A program made the position numbers and the translations under genes. From Calditrichota bacterium (GTDB lineage Bacteria; Zhuqueibacterota; Zhuqueibacteria; Zhuqueibacterales; Geothermadaptataceae), in NCBI GenBank assembly GCA_008501765.1, contig QQUE01000002.1, positions 308,336 to 372,335 of the forward strand: a DNA stretch of 64,000 bases. Reading direction: 5' to 3'. Below are positions 44,248 through 53,293 of the stretch, piece after piece (position 1 is the first letter of the stretch; each line of letters begins with the position of its first letter). The notes beneath the pieces were generated by a model. It did not search any database. It was not told where the DNA came from and worked only from the letters and a program-made list of their open reading frames with translations.

Positions 44248-46269
44248 ATGAAGATTTCCAGTATTTATGCTCAAATATTTAGAAAAAATACAACTCTCTC
44301 TTTTCTGCTATTGTCGCTGTTTTTCGGTTGTTATCCATCGCCTGAGCCTGCTCGAAATGTCGCTATAAACCCGCTCTTTTCCGACAATATGGTTTTGCAG
44401 CAGAATCAGGATATCCCGGTTTGGGGTACGGCTGAACCAGATGGTGAAGTGGTTGTCGAATTGCTCGGGCAACGCAAAAGTACACTGGTCGATTCCAGCG
44501 GAAAGTGGTCGGTCAAATTGCAGCCAATAACCGCCGGCGGGCCTCACGAACTTTTGGTTTCCGGTGAAAATACCACAAAATTAAAAAATGTGATGATCGG
44601 TGAAGTCTGGATCTGCTCCGGGCAGTCAAACATGGAAATGGCTTTGGCAGGAAACGGGAAAATCAATAATTATAAAGAAGAAATTGCCAATGCCAATTAT
44701 CCCAACATTCGCTTGATTCGAGCGCAGCGGGCTAAAAGTACAGTTCCACTTGACACGATAAATACCACCGGTTGGCAGGAATGCAAACCGAACACGATTC
44801 CTGATTTTTCAGCGGTCGCCTATTTTTTTGGCAGGCATTTGTACATAAATTTGAATGTGCCGATCGGTCTTATTCATTCATCCTGGGGCGGCACCCTCGC
44901 CGAAGCCTGGACAAGCGCCGAAGCACTGAAAACTTTACCTGATTTTGTTGATGCCGTTGAATCACTTGCTGCAGATACTGTAAAATTCGACGAAGCGATG
45001 CAGATTTATGAAGCTGCAATGAAAAACAGAAAGCAAAAAATCATTGAAAATGACGTCGGCTTTCGCGCTGGAAAATATATTTGGAATGCATCTCAACTGG
45101 ATTTATCCGGCTGGAAAAACATGCAGCTGCCGACAATTTGGGAGAAAGCAGGACATAAAAATTTGGACGGTGTTGTCTGGTTCAGAAAAACCATAAATAT
45201 CCCCAAATCCATGAGTGGAAAAGATTTGACATTGCATCTCGGACCGATAAATGATAACGATATAACCTGGTTCAATGGCATCAAAGTTGGCGGCCTCGAT
45301 GGCGTAAACAAGCTGAGGGAGTACCAAATTCCAGGTTCAATCGTAAAAACCGGCGCGAATGTTATTGCCGTTCGCGTTTTTGATATGGGCAATAATGGCG
45401 GGTTGTGGGGTGAAGCCGAGCAATTAAAAATAGTAGACAAATCCGGGCAAAAAATATCTCTGGCCGGCCATTGGAAGTATAAAATTGGCTTTAATTTAAA
45501 TACCTTATCCCCTGAACCGAAATCTCCCAACGATCCCAATCGCACGACCCTTTTATACAATGCGATGCTGCATCCGCTCATTCCTTTTGCCATTCGCGGG
45601 GCAATCTGGTACCAGGGCGAAAGCAATGCCAACAGAGCTTACCAGTACAGGACACTTTTCCCAACAATGATAAAAGATTGGCGCACTAAATGGAACCAGG
45701 GCGATTTCCCATTTTTATTTGTGCAACTGGCCAATTTTATGAAAATTGAATCTGAGCCCGCGGAATCCGCGTGGGCAGAGTTACGGGAAGCCCAAGCGAT
45801 GGCGCTGGAGCTGCCAAACACCGGCATGGCGGTAGCTATCGATATCGGTGACGCGCAAGATATCCATCCGAAAAACAAACAAGATGTTGGTAAAAGATTG
45901 GCTTTGAATGCGTTAGCAAAAGTGTACGACAAAGAAATAGCTTTTTCCGGCCCTATTTATAAATCCATGGAAAAAGATGGCGCTAAAATTCGAGTGCAAT
46001 TTAGCCACACAAATGGTGGTTTGAATTCCAAAGGAAACACTATTCTAAAAGGGTTTGCCATCGCTGGCGCTGATAAAAAATTTGTTTGGGCCAACGCAAA
46101 AATAAATGGCGATGAGGTTGTCGTTTGGAATGCGAAAATTAAAAATCCCGTAGCCGTGCGTTATGCCTGGGCTTCGAATCCAGTTTGTAATTTATACAAT
46201 GGCGCCGGGCTTCCCGCTTCACCATTTCGTACGGATGCGTGGGAAGGAATCACTGAAAATAATAAATAG
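44248..46269 (+). CDS. Sialate O-acetylesterase-like lipoprotein
   Basis: A 673-residue lipoprotein (lipobox SLFFGC). The start is the ATG at 44248, after GAAAGGA; the frame extends further upstream into the preceding gene. SGNH-hydrolase blocks are clear: GEVWICSGQSNMEM (Ser about 124), GAIWYQGESNANR (Asn/Glu block, about 456) and DAQDIHPKNKQDVG (Asp-His, about 538). An inserted beta-sandwich (WFRKTINIPKSMSGKDLTLH) is typical of this family. It removes O-acetyl groups from sialic acids or other sugars outside the cytoplasm. Confidence 0.92.
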   Translation: MKISSIYAQIFRKNTTLSFLLLSLFFGCYPSPEPARNVAINPLFSDNMVLQQNQDIPVWGTAEPDGEVVVELLGQRKSTLVDSSGKWSVKLQPITAGGPHELLVSGENTTKLKNVMIGEVWICSGQSNMEMALAGNGKINNYKEEIANANYPNIRLIRAQRAKSTVPLDTINTTGWQECKPNTIPDFSAVAYFFGRHLYINLNVPIGLIHSSWGGTLAEAWTSAEALKTLPDFVDAVESLAADTVKFDEAMQIYEAAMKNRKQKIIENDVGFRAGKYIWNASQLDLSGWKNMQLPTIWEKAGHKNLDGVVWFRKTINIPKSMSGKDLTLHLGPINDNDITWFNGIKVGGLDGVNKLREYQIPGSIVKTGANVIAVRVFDMGNNGGLWGEAEQLKIVDKSGQKISLAGHWKYKIGFNLNTLSPEPKSPNDPNRTTLLYNAMLHPLIPFAIRGAIWYQGESNANRAYQYRTLFPTMIKDWRTKWNQGDFPFLFVQLANFMKIESEPAESAWAELREAQAMALELPNTGMAVAIDIGDAQDIHPKNKQDVGKRLALNALAKVYDKEIAFSGPIYKSMEKDGAKIRVQFSHTNGGLNSKGNTILKGFAIAGADKKFVWANAKINGDEVVVWNAKIKNPVAVRYAWASNPVCNLYNGAGLPASPFRTDAWEGITENNK

Positions 46270-46333
46270 CGCTACAGTTGAACACAGATTGAACGAATTA
46301 AAACTGATTTGGAACCTATCCGGAATCCTGTTT

Positions 46334-46420
46334 TGTCATGCCCGAATGTTTTTAATCGGACATCCACTACTGCCTCAGACCAATAGAATGGATTCCCAAT
46401 AAACACGTTTGGGAATGACA
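46334..46420. repeat. 87-bp palindromic repeat
   Basis: The ends TGTCATGCCCGAATGT and ACGTTTGGGAATGACA belong to an imperfect 33-base inverted repeat (about 80% match) around a 21-base centre. It lies in the gap before the VOC gene and has no coding capacity. The form is that of dispersed palindromic repeats. Confidence 0.65.
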
Positions 46421-46497
46421 GTTTCGAGATTTTGACTATTCCAAATCTCAAAAAGGTCAATATTCTAAAAATTTTAACCAGGTTGGGAGTAACAAAA

Positions 46498-46896
46498 ATG
46501 AAAATCAAATTGGCGAGCATTTTCGTAGAAGATCAAATGAAAGCGCTCAAGTTCTATACGGATACTTTAGGCTTCATAAAAAAAGAAGATATCGACATCG
46601 GTGAATACAAGTGGCTCACCGTTGTTTCCCCGGAAGGCCCGAACGATCTCGAGCTGCTGCTCGAACCCAATGCGCACCCCGCTGCGAAAACTTTTCAAAA
46701 AGCAATTTTTGATGACGGCATTCCCGCAACGACCTTTTTTGTCGATGACGTACAGGCTGAGTTCAAGCAACTGCAAAAGAAGAACGTTGCTTTCAGTATG
46801 GAACCAACCGAGGCAGGATCTGTGAAAATAGCTGTTTTCAACGATACATGCGGCAATTTCATTCAGATAACACAAGTTTTACTTCATCAGGATTAA
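46498..46896 (+). CDS. VOC (glyoxalase/bleomycin-resistance) family protein
   Basis: A 132-residue soluble protein made of two beta-alpha-beta-beta-beta units: IKLASIFVEDQMKALKFYTD, KWLTVVSPEG, and TTFFVDDVQAEFKQL followed by KIAVFNDTCGNFIQI. Metal-site candidates are present but the reaction is not predictable. The start at 46498 gives the normal VOC N-terminus; a reading from 46432 overlaps repeat-adjacent DNA. The next gene starts directly at the stop (TAAATG). Confidence 0.88.
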   Translation: MKIKLASIFVEDQMKALKFYTDTLGFIKKEDIDIGEYKWLTVVSPEGPNDLELLLEPNAHPAAKTFQKAIFDDGIPATTFFVDDVQAEFKQLQKKNVAFSMEPTEAGSVKIAVFNDTCGNFIQITQVLLHQD

Positions 46897-47496
46897 ATGA
46901 TGCAATTAACAATTCGCCCCTATCACCCTGCTGATTTGAGCGTACTTTACCGAATTTGCCTGCAAACGGCTCACAGCGGAGGAGATGCAACCCACCTTTT
47001 CACCGATCCGGATTTGATCGGGCACATGTACACCGCACCCTATGTTTTTTTTGAACCTGAGCTTTGTTTCGTTTTAACCGGCGCCGAAATGCCGCTGGGT
47101 TATATTCTTGGCACGAAAAATACCGCAGCATTCTCCGATTGGTGTGAAACTGAGTGGTTCCCCGTATTGCGCAAGCGATATCCCATTCCGGAAACTGACG
47201 ACGGCTCGTTTCAAAATAGAATTCTGCAATTGATTCACCGAGGCCACCCAGTCAACAACGATTTAAAAGCCTATCCGGCGCACCTGCACATTGATTTATT
47301 GCCTGCAGCCCAAGGCCAGGGTATGGGTAGAAAACTGATCGAAGTCTTTATCAATAGATTGCGGGAATTGCAGGTTTCTGCTGTTCATCTTCAGGTCGGA
47401 AAAGGTAATCCGGGCGCGATTAAATTTTATGAAAGGCTTGGATTTCATGAAATTGTAAATTACGAAAAGTCGATCGCTTTCGGAATGTTGCTGTAA
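46897..47496 (+). CDS. GNAT acetyltransferase, OGA-HAT-like
   Basis: A 199-residue enzyme. The opening IRPYHPADLSVLYRICLQTA, the acetyl-CoA loop LPAAQGQGMGRKLIEVF (motif A, Q/RxxGxG/A) and the end GKGNPGAIKFYERLGFHEI are GNAT features. The length and the insert before motif A recall the acetyltransferase-like domain of O-GlcNAcase relatives. It directly follows the VOC gene with no gap, so the two are co-translated. Confidence 0.87.
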   Translation: MMQLTIRPYHPADLSVLYRICLQTAHSGGDATHLFTDPDLIGHMYTAPYVFFEPELCFVLTGAEMPLGYILGTKNTAAFSDWCETEWFPVLRKRYPIPETDDGSFQNRILQLIHRGHPVNNDLKAYPAHLHIDLLPAAQGQGMGRKLIEVFINRLRELQVSAVHLQVGKGNPGAIKFYERLGFHEIVNYEKSIAFGMLL

Positions 47497-47542
47497 TTTC
47501 ATTATGGCTGCAGAGGCACCGAGAAAAATTTGTGAGGAAAAA

Positions 47543-48103
47543 ATGATTACAAAAATACAGCAGATATCATGCTGCACAATTCTAGTTCTAAGTTCCTTCC
47601 TCTGTACAAAAACCGGCATCGCACAGGATTCGAAAAGTACGATAAAAATTGATCGTGAATTAATCCTTACCGCTGCACGGGAAATGATGGATTCTGTGGA
47701 TTACTGCGCATTAATCACCTTAGACAAAACCGGGCAACCCCATGTCCGTACGATGGACCCGTTCTCCCCCGAAGAAGACACAATCGTCTGGCTCGGGACC
47801 ACCAAAAATAGTCGAAAAGTAATGGAAATTAAAAACGATGCCCGCGTTTCATTGTATTACGCAGATCCCGGCGGCTCCGGTTATGTTACAATCGAAGGCA
47901 CCGCGTTTCTGATCGATGATGAAAATGAGAAATCCAAAAGATGGAAAAAGGAATGGGAAGAATTTTATCCCGACCGTGAGAAAACGTATATTCTCATCAA
48001 AATTGTGCCGAAGAAATTATCTGTCATCAGCTACAAACATGGTTTGAGTGGTGATCCTGAAACATGGGCAGCCCATACAGTGGAGTTTTCCTCCATTGAA
48101 TGA
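47543..48103 (+). CDS. Exported pyridoxamine-phosphate-oxidase-like flavin protein
   Basis: A 186-residue protein with a signal peptide (about 1-27, ending TGIAQD). The rest is a split-barrel flavin-binding fold of the general-stress/PNPOx type: MMDSVDYCALITLDKTGQPHV, RTMDPF, TIVWLGTTKNSRKV and YVTIEGTAFLIDD. Such proteins are normally cytoplasmic, so an export signal is unusual. The start at 47543 follows GAGGAAAAA. It is likely in one transcript with the GNAT gene before it. Confidence 0.82.
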   Translation: MITKIQQISCCTILVLSSFLCTKTGIAQDSKSTIKIDRELILTAAREMMDSVDYCALITLDKTGQPHVRTMDPFSPEEDTIVWLGTTKNSRKVMEIKNDARVSLYYADPGGSGYVTIEGTAFLIDDENEKSKRWKKEWEEFYPDREKTYILIKIVPKKLSVISYKHGLSGDPETWAAHTVEFSSIE

Positions 48104-48512
48104 TCTGCAAAATATAAAAAATAGACATGATTATTTTGCCCCGTTTTGGGCCGCGGGACTCATCATCCTCTGCGGAACCGGATTGGCAACGACATGGATA
48201 GATTTAGGAGCTTTTTGGAGAGGACATGTATTGAACATGACCGGCCCGGCCTGGAACTACATCTTGTTTCGAGGTCTTTTTACCTCCAAAACAGAAAATT
48301 TCTGGACACGATTTTTCTCACCGGGACGAACATTCATCATTTTTATCGCTGTTTGTTTTGGAATCGAAGGGGCACAGTATTTCAATTTATATGAATCGAC
48401 ATTTGATCCATGGGATTTTCTGGCTTACATTTCTATTCTAACTCCGTTATTTCTACTGGATTTATATCTCTCAATGGCTGGCTATCCAGATAACTCCGCA
48501 AGGATAACTTAA
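48048..48512 (+). CDS. Membrane protein, VanZ-like, unknown
   Basis: Up to 154 residues; the first 15 or so overlap the preceding gene in another frame, and a TTG near 48096 is a plausible start. Three or four hydrophobic helices are visible. The segment CFGIEGAQYFNLYESTFDPWDFLAY has the E..Q..R/D..D spacing seen in VanZ-like proteins, but the match is weak. It is the last gene of this cluster. Confidence 0.6.
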   Translation: MVILKHGQPIQWSFPPLNDLQNIKNRHDYFAPFWAAGLIILCGTGLATTWIDLGAFWRGHVLNMTGPAWNYILFRGLFTSKTENFWTRFFSPGRTFIIFIAVCFGIEGAQYFNLYESTFDPWDFLAYISILTPLFLLDLYLSMAGYPDNSARIT

Positions 48513-48575
48513 TATTTAAAGTGAGTTCAATATAAAAAGAATTGGGACAAAACGAATTAATTATAGAATATAGTC

Positions 48576-48627
48576 CGAAGGCGTCCCGCCGAGGATAACG
48601 CACGAAACGCTCGGCGAGACGCCTTCG
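48576..48627. repeat. REP-like palindrome
   Basis: CGAAGGCGTCCCGCCGAG is paired with CTCGGCGAGACGCCTTCG (17 of 18) around a 16-base loop. It is GC-rich in AT-rich surroundings. Confidence 0.7.
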
Positions 48628-48712
48628 CTCTATTTTAATTATGCTTGGTAAAGAATGTTACAGCTCACATCGAACTCACGTTAAAATAATAAATTATCCT
48701 TGCCGATTTATC

Positions 48713-48744
48713 CGGAAAACCAGATGGTAAATATCTGGTTTTCC
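48713..48744. repeat. Perfect 12-bp palindrome
   Basis: GGAAAACCAGAT and ATCTGGTTTTCC are separated by eight bases. There is no U-tract, so it is more like a repeat than a terminator. Confidence 0.6.
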
Positions 48745-48830
48745 AGTTAACCCAGCATTTTCAACTTCTTGTAAAAATATAATATTACCTATTATTGCAA
48801 AAATCAGCCTTTTCAAAAAGTCTACAAAAC

Positions 48831-49002
48831 TATGCCACCCCTCCGGGGTTTAAATATTTGGATTTTCAGTTGTTATAATCATGTCATCCCTCCGGGATTA
48901 AAAAAATTAATCTGTTTTGTTACGCTGCAAAACCCCGGAGGGGTGCAATGATTATAACTCGGTGAACTCAAAAAAACCGGAGAACCCCGGAGGGGTGGCA
49001 TA
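48831..49002. repeat. Nested CCCCGGAGGGG palindromic element
   Basis: A perfect 20-base inverted repeat, TATGCCACCCCTCCGGGGTT at 48831-48850 with its complement at 48983-49002, encloses a second pair. The inner pair reads GTTATAATCAT..CCCTCCGGG at 48872-48899 and 48930-48958. Four copies of one motif are thus arranged as two nested palindromes. Confidence 0.75.
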
Positions 49003-49087
49003 TTCACCGATTGCTGAGTTAATTGGATAACCCGACTCTCAAAGCATAAAACAGTGCAAAAGTTGAATTGAATAATTATTCCAATCA

Positions 49088-49990
49088 ATGACGAATAATT
49101 TCCGGATAATGGGCAAAATGAATATTCAAAACTCCAGAAAATGGTTCAACATGACCAAGTATAAAAAAATCCAAAGTTTTTTATTTCTTATTTTGCACAC
49201 ATATTCTGTGGGTTGTGGGCAAAGTGAAAGTACGATCGATCAGGTAAATAAAACAGCGCCAAACTCACTTAACTTTATGCAAATTAAAACCGACTCGCTT
49301 TTTAACAGCCATCAAATTATTAGCCTGTTAACCATACCGAAAACATCTTCCAAAAAATTCAATATCGAATTCGGTTTCAGCAAAACGGACTTAAAGACAA
49401 CGAGTTCCTATGCAAAAAGTAAAAATGCCCTCGCGGCTATCAATGGCGGCTTTTTTAATATGGATAGCGGCGGTAGTGTAACTTATTTTGAAGTTCAGGA
49501 TTCTGTTATCAGCAGACGGCGAAATCCCGAGCTGAAATGGGGGGTTGCGGACAGCATAATGAACGGAGCGATTGTGATCGCCAATGACTTTGAGATTACG
49601 ATCGAACCAGCCAAGGCAACGCAAATTTATGAACAATCAAAAATTGAGTCAGCTGCTTTAGTGACAGGCCCTTTGCTTTTATTGAACTCAAAAGCAGTAA
49701 AATTGCCGAATATGAAGTTTTCAAACGATCGGCATCCGCGAACCTGTCTGTGCGGAACCAACGAATCTGTGGTATTCATCACTATTGATGGAAGAAGTCA
49801 AAATGCAGCAGGAATGAGTTTAAGCGAATTACAAAAATTCTTGCTGGATATCGGTTGCGTTGATGCTATCAATTTAGATGGTGGCGGTTCAACAACCATG
49901 TGGATACTGGCGAAAGGAATTATCAATTTCCCGAGTGATAAAACAGGCGAAAGACCTGTCGCGAATGCGTTGTTGATAATTAAAAAGTGA
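49088..49990 (+). CDS. Phosphodiester glycosidase (NAGPA-domain) lipoprotein
   Basis: A protein of up to 300 residues; a start at 49151 would give a normal lipoprotein signal (FLFLILHTYSVGC). The NAGPA fold is shown by ALAAINGGFFNMDSGGSVTY, RHPRTCLCGTNESVVFITID, GMSLSELQKFLLDIGCVDAI and NLDGGGSTTMWI. The mammalian enzyme uncovers mannose-6-phosphate; bacterial members act on wall or exopolysaccharide phosphodiesters. The substrate here is unknown. It acts outside the cytoplasm, in a repeat-rich stretch. Confidence 0.87.
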   Translation: MTNNFRIMGKMNIQNSRKWFNMTKYKKIQSFLFLILHTYSVGCGQSESTIDQVNKTAPNSLNFMQIKTDSLFNSHQIISLLTIPKTSSKKFNIEFGFSKTDLKTTSSYAKSKNALAAINGGFFNMDSGGSVTYFEVQDSVISRRRNPELKWGVADSIMNGAIVIANDFEITIEPAKATQIYEQSKIESAALVTGPLLLLNSKAVKLPNMKFSNDRHPRTCLCGTNESVVFITIDGRSQNAAGMSLSELQKFLLDIGCVDAINLDGGGSTTMWILAKGIINFPSDKTGERPVANALLIIKK

Positions 49991-50103
49991 GTCATCGAAC
50001 AATTTGACCTGTTCATGACATATCCATGACAAAACCTGTTTAGATGTTGTTAGTTTTTCTTATGTTTAAATATCATTATTCTTAAGCAAACACAGGAAAA
50101 ACG

Positions 50104-51768
50104 ATGACGAGAACTGCCGGAGATAAAAACAATTTTATTCGAAGTGTGATTGCCTGCATGGTTTTTGGAATCACCATCTCTGCTTGCACAATCTCCTGCG
50201 TAGCGGGGAGCAACCAACCAACAGAACAATTCTTATTTAAAGAGTATGAGATCACTCTTGGCTCCACCGAAAGGCAATCCATTTTAACGGGATTTTTTCT
50301 TGGTGGGGCCATGGCTGATATTGCCGTCCTGCACACCGACCACAATCACCTTTGTAATCTGCGCATCTACGGATTTGACAACAACACCTGGGTACCGAAA
50401 CTCGACAAAACGTTGCACCCCGAAGTATTGTTCGTCGATGTGGCCAACATCGGTGGGCACGACCGCTTGATTACCTACGAAAACGGGTGCCTGAACTGGT
50501 TTGATCCAGAATCGATGACAGAACACGCGCTAATACCGGTTACTTCCAGCTTCAATCGTCCTCGTCGAAATGAAATTCCCAATGTAGACATGACCCATGA
50601 TGTAAACCACGATGGCCGTGACGATCTCCTCGTACCGGACGTCGATGGCTTTTGGGTATTTGTCCAGATGAATGATGGCACTTTTGCGGAACCTGTGAAA
50701 ATTGGCCCACCCCCCGAGTTCGGTAGAATCTACGGTGCCGATGGATATAAATACAATCCATGGAGCCAGAGCCGTGTCCACGAAACAGACTACAATCAGG
50801 ATGGCCGTAGCGATCTGGTATTCTGGAACAAAGATCATTTCGAGGTTCATCTTCAGTTCGAGCGTGGTTTGTTCTCTCCGGTGGCAAAGTCCTTTACCGC
50901 TGACATTGCCTTTGATTCCGACAATCTCTCCGCGCTCGCCACTGGCGATATGCAGGGGAAAGTTCTGTACGCATTCACCGATCTGAACGGGGACGGCGTG
51001 GGCGATCTGGTGGTATTCTCACTAAAAGGCGCACACATCTCAAGCAAGCATTCCGTCTACGAAGTGCATTTTGGCGCACCAAAACCAGGTGGCGGCATCG
51101 TTTTCGCGCCAGAAGCCGATGTAGTGTTCGAGTCCGATGGCAAAATCCAGCTTGGAATGGATCGGCATGATTTCGATGGCGATGGGGACGTTGACCTCAT
51201 GTTCACAACTATTGATCTTGATTTCCTTGAACATAGTTATTGGAAGAGAATCAAGGGATTTATGGGTGATGATATCTGGCTCGAGCTCGAGTTTTATAAA
51301 ATGAAAGAAGGTCGTTACCCCGACACGCCCAACACCATACGCAGGATCGCTTTGGACGGTGTTCCAAGCCATCGTGAGCCTGGGTGGGTGCCCCTTGATT
51401 TCGTGCTACGCGGCGGGAAACATGAGAGTCGGCTGCTCGAAAACAAATATCCGCGCGCTTTCAACACCACATTACGTCTCGACGACTTGACTGGCGACGG
51501 CCGGGCAGACCTGCTCATTGGAGATCATCCTTGGCACATGGCCATCTTTGCCGGCGTGACTGGGCCGACGATGTTCGCTCAGCAGCATCAGAATGTGGCT
51601 ATCGCCCCGCCCAACGACGAAGAATACACCTCACTGGTAGACCTAAACAAAGATGGCAAGTTGGATATTCTCATGCATCACCCATTCACGCTGCGAGACG
51701 CTCACGGGGCTCCGAAGCTACCACCTGGAACCGAACCACATCGGGTGACAATACTGCTCGCTCAATAA
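50104..51768 (+). CDS. FG-GAP/VCBS repeat exported protein
   Basis: A 554-residue protein with a signal sequence (ITISACTISC, a possible lipoprotein). It has six or so VCBS/FG-GAP calcium-binding repeats, each with a DxNxDGxxD loop: DVNHDGRDD, DYNQDGRSD, DLNGDGVGD, DFDGDGDVD, DLTGDGRAD and DLNKDGKLD. These form a seven-bladed integrin-like propeller. Base composition is visibly richer in G and C than the flanking DNA, a sign of transfer. It could bind sugar or protein at the surface; no enzyme motif is seen. Confidence 0.85.
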   Translation: MTRTAGDKNNFIRSVIACMVFGITISACTISCVAGSNQPTEQFLFKEYEITLGSTERQSILTGFFLGGAMADIAVLHTDHNHLCNLRIYGFDNNTWVPKLDKTLHPEVLFVDVANIGGHDRLITYENGCLNWFDPESMTEHALIPVTSSFNRPRRNEIPNVDMTHDVNHDGRDDLLVPDVDGFWVFVQMNDGTFAEPVKIGPPPEFGRIYGADGYKYNPWSQSRVHETDYNQDGRSDLVFWNKDHFEVHLQFERGLFSPVAKSFTADIAFDSDNLSALATGDMQGKVLYAFTDLNGDGVGDLVVFSLKGAHISSKHSVYEVHFGAPKPGGGIVFAPEADVVFESDGKIQLGMDRHDFDGDGDVDLMFTTIDLDFLEHSYWKRIKGFMGDDIWLELEFYKMKEGRYPDTPNTIRRIALDGVPSHREPGWVPLDFVLRGGKHESRLLENKYPRAFNTTLRLDDLTGDGRADLLIGDHPWHMAIFAGVTGPTMFAQQHQNVAIAPPNDEEYTSLVDLNKDGKLDILMHHPFTLRDAHGAPKLPPGTEPHRVTILLAQ

Positions 51769-51914
51769 CTAAATATAAAGGTTTATTTATTTATACTTAA
51801 CTCAAGTTGTTAATTTACTGGATTGAATTCGGAATTTAATCGAATTTATGAATTTACTACCACGATTTTCTGAATTTGGAAAGTTAGATTATCTCATTCT
51901 AAGGAGGCGAAGAA

Positions 51915-52202
51915 ATGGCGAAAATAAAAAAAATTGGAATTCTTACGCTGGCGAAATTGCAGGCAGTTATTATGGCAGTTGCTGGATTGATTGCGGGAAC
52001 AGTCTATTCATTCGGTGGACTTATTTATGATCTTGCTACGATTGGATTAAACGGCGGCACAGCACTGGCATTTTTAGCGTTGATTGGCATGCCGGTTCTA
52101 TTTGCAACCGCTGGCTTTTTCGCCGGCGCAATTGGGGCCGTACTTTACAACTCAACGACCCGTTGGTTTGGCGGAATTGAAATGAAATGTGAAAACGGGT
52201 GA
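51915..52202 (+). CDS. Small Gly-rich membrane protein
   Basis: A 95-residue protein with two Gly/Ala-rich transmembrane helices (about 15-40 and 45-80) after a basic start MAKIKKIGIL, ending in a short polar tail. A near-perfect AAGGAGG lies eight bases before the ATG. I know similar small proteins of unknown function but cannot name the family with confidence. Confidence 0.75.
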   Translation: MAKIKKIGILTLAKLQAVIMAVAGLIAGTVYSFGGLIYDLATIGLNGGTALAFLALIGMPVLFATAGFFAGAIGAVLYNSTTRWFGGIEMKCENG

Positions 52203-52266
52203 TGGTGACATTGCTATATTTATGCGGACAAAAAGTTAAGTTAGGCTGAATCATACGTCACCAACA

Positions 52267-52434
52267 ATGAAATTGAATATAATAGAAAAGCAAACCGGTC
52301 GCCGTTTCAGTGCTGATTTTCACGGTGAGGCTGTTCACATAACCTTGATAAGATCCTATTACTCAAATATCGCCAATCTTGATGTTCATGCAAACATGCT
52401 GCAGCGCTGGATCAAACAATTCCAGGATGATTAG
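52267..52434 (+). pseudogene. IS3-family OrfA transposase remnant
   Basis: A 55-residue frame matches the N-terminal helix-turn-helix of IS3 OrfA: RRFSADFHGEAV followed by ANLDVHANMLQRWIKQFQDD. The usual residues between the two halves are shortened and no OrfB follows, so it is a dead fragment. It is a witness of past insertion in this accessory stretch. Confidence 0.6.
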
Positions 52435-52640
52435 GAGCATGTTCTCTCCGGCAAAGGCGTGTTATTTATTTGGTGGGTTAGCGGCATACATTTGAGAAAG
52501 ATAATTGCCACATTTCTTTAAAAACGGTTGTTCTGCTTTTACTTTTATTTGTTCTTATTCGGAAATAGAGTTGTCTTCACCATCCATACTAAAAAAAACA
52601 AGCTCTGTTTTTTTGAATGGATGGGTTAGAACTGGTACTT
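52435..52640. other. Intergenic gap
   Basis: Nothing recognisable between the IS3 remnant and the minus-strand gene. Confidence 0.3.
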
Positions 52641-53009
52641 CTAACTTTCCATTTCGTGGTCTGACTTCACAACCACAACATTGTGTTCTGGATTTGTAAT
52701 TTCGTGAAACGTTTGCAACATCCTGCCAATTCCAAATGCCAGATCAGTCTCACAGACGAAAATTGTTTTATCAATTAACTTGTTAGTTTTTGGATTCTGA
52801 TACCTTTTAGCTATTTCCGCACCTTCCAAATACGATATTTTGAAATCGGTAACAAACTTGAAATAGACTATCTCTATCGAACCCTGCATTATTGATTTAT
52901 CCTGTTCTAACCGATAAAAATAATCCATTGTTTCTTCGGTATCCAGCACCCCTCGTGGATATGTTTCAATTCGTAATCCATTTTTTGAGACACTATACTC
53001 AATTGGCAT
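52641..53009 (-). CDS. Small protein, unknown
   Basis: A 122-residue protein starting MPIEYSVSKNGLRIETY. The frame is open further upstream (to 53198), but that part reads like non-coding repeat DNA. The mixed alpha/beta pattern (RGVLDTEETMDYFYRL, IDKTIFVCETDLAFGIGRML) recalls SpoIIAA/STAS-like or roadblock-like small proteins. The family is not established. It is isolated from its neighbours. Confidence 0.6.
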   Translation of the reverse strand: MPIEYSVSKNGLRIETYPRGVLDTEETMDYFYRLEQDKSIMQGSIEIVYFKFVTDFKISYLEGAEIAKRYQNPKTNKLIDKTIFVCETDLAFGIGRMLQTFHEITNPEHNVVVVKSDHEMES

Positions 53010-53202
53010 GTTCCGATTCCGAAATTTTGTATCTTTGGGCGGCCTGACGTGAGCATCTGCTGAAGGCTCGGCGAGTTCATCAAGTGACGGTGGATGCTTG
53101 GTTGAATGCACTCTTTGTGAATCCAACATGGCACGTGCATGTATTAATTCGCGAAATATACGCAGATTCATCGGAGGGTGCAAGTCTCTTCTGGGCAAAT
53201 TG

Positions 53203-53293
53203 ACGCAGAGCCACGCAGATTTTGGAATTCTGTTTTTTTAAATCTTCAAACCTTTTCTCTGAATTCTGAGATTCGGAGTGCGAATTTTTCAGA
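53203..53293. repeat. Partial copy of the TTAA-type repeat
   Basis: On the minus strand, after TTAA at 53294-53297, the end TCTGAAAAATTCGCAC matches CCTGAATAATTCGCAC of the 36127-36322 element at 14 of 16 bases. The far end contains GCGTGGCTCTGCG, like the inner arm of that element. The second TTAA end is not clear. Confidence 0.5.

Noticed and set aside
48576-49002. CRISPR array
   Set aside because: The repeats are inverted, not direct, and there are no equal-length spacers or cas genes.
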